A stretch of 64,000 nt of DNA, from the NCBI RefSeq assembly GCF_006007965.1, contig NZ_CP040748.1, forward strand, positions 2,604,001 through 2,668,000, read 5' to 3'. Numbering within the stretch: the stretch's first letter is position 1; the number at the start of each line of letters is the position of its first letter. A program made the translations under genes and the position numbers. The notes beneath the pieces are model-generated. The model did not search any database. It was given only the letters and a program-made list of their open reading frames with translations, and was not told where the DNA came from. The DNA is from Nocardioides jishulii (GTDB lineage Bacteria > Actinomycetota > Actinomycetes > Propionibacteriales > Nocardioidaceae). Positions 61,309 to 64,000 of this stretch are shown piece after piece.

Positions 61309-62336
61309 AGTCCGCAGACACCCCTCGCGCGGGAGTGCGCAAGACCTACAAGCTCTACGTGGGTGGGGCCTTCCCCCGCTCGGAGTCGGGCTACTCCTAC
61401 GTCGTCAACGACTCGAAGGGCAACTTCGTGGCCAACGCTGCGCTCGCCTCCCGCAAGGATGCCCGTGACGCCGTGGTCGCGGCCCGCAAGGCCTTCGGTG
61501 GCTGGTCCTCGCGTACGGCCTACAACCGGGCGCAGATCGTCTACCGCATCGCCGAGGTCCTGGAGGACCGTCGCGCCCAGTTCATCGACCTGGTCCAGCA
61601 GGGAGAGGGCCTCACGGCCGCTCGCGCCGGCGCGGTCGTGGACGAGAGCGTCGACCGGCTCGTCTGGTACGCCGGGTGGGCCGACAAGATCACCCAGGTG
61701 ACCGGCTCCGCGAACCCGGTCGCGGGCCCCTTCTTCAACATCTCCTCCCCCGAGCCCACCGGCGTCGTGGCCATCGCCGCTCCCCAGGAGTCGTCGCTGC
61801 TCGGACTGGTCTCGGTGCTCGCCCCGGTCATCGTCACCGGCAACACCGCGGTGCTGCTGAGCTCGTATGCCCGGCCCCTCCCCGCGGTGAACCTGGCCGA
61901 GGTCCTGGCCACGAGCGACGTACCGGGGGGAGTCGTCAACATCCTCACCGGTGACTGGCGTGGCCCCCTCCCCTGGCTGGCCTCCCACATGGACGTCAAC
62001 GCCCTGGACCTCACCGGCGTCGCCGGCGAGCCAGACGCAGCAGCCGACCTCGGGGCCACGGCAGCGGAGAACCTCAAGCGCGTCCTGCGTGCCCCGGCCG
62101 CCGAGGAGGACTGGTTCACCGCTCCCGGTATCGAGCGCATGACCACCTTCCTCGAGACGAAGACGGTCTGGCACCCCGGTCGGGATCTGACCCAAGCACG
62201 ACCAACGCAGAAGGCCCCACCGGATCACCGGTGGGGCCTTTCGTGTCTCCACCCGGTCAGGGGCCGCTCAGCGCAAGATCGATCCACTCCACGTCGTCGG
62301 CGTCGTTCAGGTAGAGGGTCACTGCGAAGTCACTGA
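61305..62336 (+). CDS. Short aldehyde dehydrogenase-like protein with frameshifted C-terminus
   Basis: Begins at GTG 61305, overlapping the first ALDH. Residues 1-290 match the N-terminal (NAD-binding) half of ALDHs: 'YKLYVGGAFPRSESGYSYVV', 'YAGWADKITQVTGSANPV', 'GVVAIAAPQESSLLGL', 'GNTAVLLSS'. The catalytic Cys half is absent, as in related partner proteins after deoC-ALDH. At codon 290-291 a CCCC run (62174-62177) shifts the frame; removing one C would end the protein 'TVWHPVGI' with TGA at 62188. As written, the frame runs on through the terminator hairpin to 62336, giving 343 residues with an Arg/Ser-rich tail. The tail is probably not real. Confidence 0.75.
   Translation: MKSADTPRAGVRKTYKLYVGGAFPRSESGYSYVVNDSKGNFVANAALASRKDARDAVVAARKAFGGWSSRTAYNRAQIVYRIAEVLEDRRAQFIDLVQQGEGLTAARAGAVVDESVDRLVWYAGWADKITQVTGSANPVAGPFFNISSPEPTGVVAIAAPQESSLLGLVSVLAPVIVTGNTAVLLSSYARPLPAVNLAEVLATSDVPGGVVNILTGDWRGPLPWLASHMDVNALDLTGVAGEPDAAADLGATAAENLKRVLRAPAAEEDWFTAPGIERMTTFLETKTVWHPGRDLTQARPTQKAPPDHRWGLSCLHPVRGRSAQDRSTPRRRRRSGRGSLRSH
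62211..62240 (+). terminator. Terminator after deoC-ALDH operon
   Basis: A perfect 13-bp stem (AAGGCCCCACCGG and complement, loop ATCA) followed by T. It lies 20 bases after the stop expected if the ALDH frameshift is removed, which supports TGA 62188 as the true stop. Confidence 0.85.
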
Positions 62337-62798
62337 AGCAGTCCCGGTCGTCGTCGGGGGGACGAATGACCGTCGTTGACAGCGCGGACGACACCTCGGG
62401 GGTGACGAAGGTGTTGCACCCGACGCGACGGGGCGGGTGACCCTCGACTGACGGGGTGCCGCTCTCGGCCACTGTGATGAGTGGTGACACCGGACAGTCC
62501 CTCTCCCCTCGACCTGCTTCGTGCCTGGCAGACATCCCTCCAATGCCTCGGCCACCCCTGCCCCAGGTGTGAAGGTTCGGATCTTGACACCGCTGATGGA
62601 GTAGGTGACTCGGTCTGCCCACGGCACGTCGTCCGGCTCCCCTGACGCGAAGGCGATGAAAGCACCCGATGCCACTTCTTCCGGCCCAGGCGTGGGCGAC
62701 GGCTGGGCCGTGACGCCGGTGTCACGAACGTCGTGCGCGCATCCCGCGACCGCGAGTGCCACCACCGACATGAGCGTCGCCATCCGCCTCACCCTCAT
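62257..62798 (-). pseudogene. Lipoprotein gene broken by a frameshift
   Basis: From ATG 62798 (MRVRRMATLMSVVALAVAGC) a lipoprotein signal with lipobox 'AVAGC' (Cys20) is followed by residues to about 95 ('FASGEPDDVPWADRVTYSISG'). Near 62501-62511 the sensible frame moves to another: 'ERDCPVSPLITVAESG', then 'CNTFVTPEVSS', then 'DFAVTLYLNDADDVEWIDLALSGP', ending at 62257. One extra base in the CCCC run at 62505-62508 would rejoin them into about 180 residues. I do not know the family. It may be a real pseudogene or a sequence error in a homopolymer. Confidence 0.7.
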
Positions 62799-62926
62799 GG
62801 CAGCTGACCGTAGGGCGCCAGGGCCATCGCAGACGCGGCGTCCCACCGATGCTCTTTCCACGCCGTCACCATAGACCGCCATTCCGCGCGCGTCCTGCGC
62901 TCAGCAACCGTCGGGATCGCCAGCAT
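62795..62926 (-). CDS. Small ORF overlapping the lipoprotein start
   Basis: A 43-residue frame from ATG 62926 (or GTG 62932): 'MLAIPTVAERRTRAEWRSMV', ending 'APYGQLP'. Its TGA overlaps the ATG of the lipoprotein gene (ATGA), which suggests translational coupling. The sequence is basic and Trp-rich with no known motif. It may be a real leader peptide or small protein, or chance coding; confidence is low. Confidence 0.35.
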   Translation of the reverse strand: MLAIPTVAERRTRAEWRSMVTAWKEHRWDAASAMALAPYGQLP

Positions 62927-62946
62927 GGTCACCCACTGAACCGGAA

Positions 62947-62988
62947 ATGACGAGAGCCCCACCGGACAACCGGTGGGGCTCTCGTCAT
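62947..62988. terminator. 19-bp hairpin upstream of the small ORF
   Basis: A perfect 19-bp stem (ATGACGAGAGCCCCACCGG and complement, loop ACAA). Its inner part CCCCACCGG-N4-CCGGTGGGG is the same as in the terminator at 62211. It may be a second terminator behind the leftward rRNA operon, or one end of a repeat pair around the lipoprotein gene. Confidence 0.6.
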
Positions 62989-63044
62989 CAACACTGCGAC
63001 TGATCCACACTGGGGACTCACGTCTCCGACGTCGCGAGGAAATG

Positions 63045-63085
63045 CAGAAGAGGGAGCACTCTCACGTGGGGTGCTCCCTCTTCTG
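63045..63085 (-). terminator. rRNA operon terminator
   Basis: Ten bases past the 5S gene in the leftward direction lies a perfect 15-bp stem (CAGAAGAGGGAGCAC and complement) with an 11-nt loop, followed on the minus strand by ATTTCC. It fits termination of the rRNA operon. Confidence 0.85.
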
Positions 63086-63094
63086 TCAAAGAAT

Positions 63095-63213
63095 GTCCGG
63101 CGGCGTCCTACTCTCCCACGACCTCTCGGTCGCAGTACCATCGGCGCTGAAAGGCTTAACTTCCGGGTTCGGGATGGGACCGGGTGTTTCCCTTTCGCTA
63201 TGGCCGCCGTAAC
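63095..63213 (-). rRNA. rrf: 5S rRNA
   Basis: About 118 bases on the minus strand beginning GTTACGGCGGCCATAGCG, with the conserved 'CCCATCCCGAACCCGGAAGT' loop region and 'GAGAGTAGGACGCCGCC' end. The two ends pair (GGCGGC/GCCGCC), as in actinobacterial 5S. It follows the 23S gene by about 170 bases, in the usual 16S-23S-5S order. Confidence 0.97.
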
Positions 63214-63382
63214 TCTTGCGATACACCCACCCCGATCAAACGGGGCCTGTGGTGTACCAAGCCATATGTGTATCCAGTTGTGGAACTTGTCCAGGCCAAC
63301 ACGGGTGTGTTGTCTGGGAACTGGTTAGTGGACGCGTGCGGTCTTCGCAACATGTGTTGCGTTGAGTGGTTTTGTACGGTGT

Positions 63383-64000
<618 letters not shown>

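Overview
The window is a 64 kb piece of a high-GC Gram-positive (actinobacterial) chromosome. Supporting marks are a three-gene acyl-CoA carboxylase set with an epsilon subunit, an LpdA-type quinone reductase, a DUF222-HNH (13E12-type) gene with an actinobacterial LexA box, HtaA haem proteins, IdeR/DtxR-type iron boxes and many GTG starts with 4-nt overlaps. Nocardioidaceae is my best guess, but this is inferred from gene content only. No insertion sequence, prophage, CRISPR array or tRNA was seen. The right edge enters an rRNA operon read leftward (5S complete, 3' end of 23S).

Layout. 1-2.65 kb: two divergent LCP-type cell-wall ligases, the first cut by the window edge. 2.7-5.7 kb: a leftward group of Dyp peroxidase, PCu(A)C copper chaperone, a membrane protein and a YccF protein. 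5.8-8.3 kb: two CNNM/CBS (hemolysin-type) membrane proteins. 8.6-19.5 kb: a leftward run of eleven overlapping or nearly touching genes. These are two paralogous secreted membrane-anchored proteins, an ECF-transporter-like T component, a double ABC protein with lost catalytic residues, an S component, then MoxR AAA+, DUF58, a DUF4381-like protein, two VWA proteins and an acidic TPR protein. A cobalamin riboswitch precedes the run. A second cobalamin riboswitch, facing right, precedes a secreted protein (20-21 kb). This B12-controlled region is the most unusual part of the window.

21-29 kb: acyl-CoA dehydrogenase, CoA-binding protein, an SOS-linked HNH gene, then leftward purK-purE with a lone winged-helix protein, an adenylate cyclase and a PH-domain protein. 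28-38 kb: biotin-dependent acyl-CoA carboxylase genes (birA, beta, epsilon, alpha) with a DUF885 peptidase-like protein, Maf, GtrA and a second acyl-CoA dehydrogenase. 37.5-48 kb: TetR plus FAD dehydrogenase, SpoIID-like protein, a lone biotinyl-domain protein, two pyridine nucleotide-disulfide oxidoreductases, GGCT, FUSC, VOC, purine nucleoside phosphorylase and an epimerase.

48-56.4 kb: a haem acquisition locus. Leftward hmuT-hmuU-hmuV and three secreted proteins (two HtaA-like) are divergent from a haem oxygenase and thiol peroxidase, with tandem DtxR/IdeR-like boxes between. Haem would be captured at the surface, imported by HmuTUV and opened by the oxygenase, with iron repression from the shared intergenic region. 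56.5-62.3 kb: phosphohexomutase, PH-domain protein, deoC and two aldehyde dehydrogenase genes, consistent with nucleoside/deoxyribose catabolism. 62.2-63 kb holds two apparent homopolymer frameshifts, which are either real gene decay or sequence errors next to the rRNA operon.
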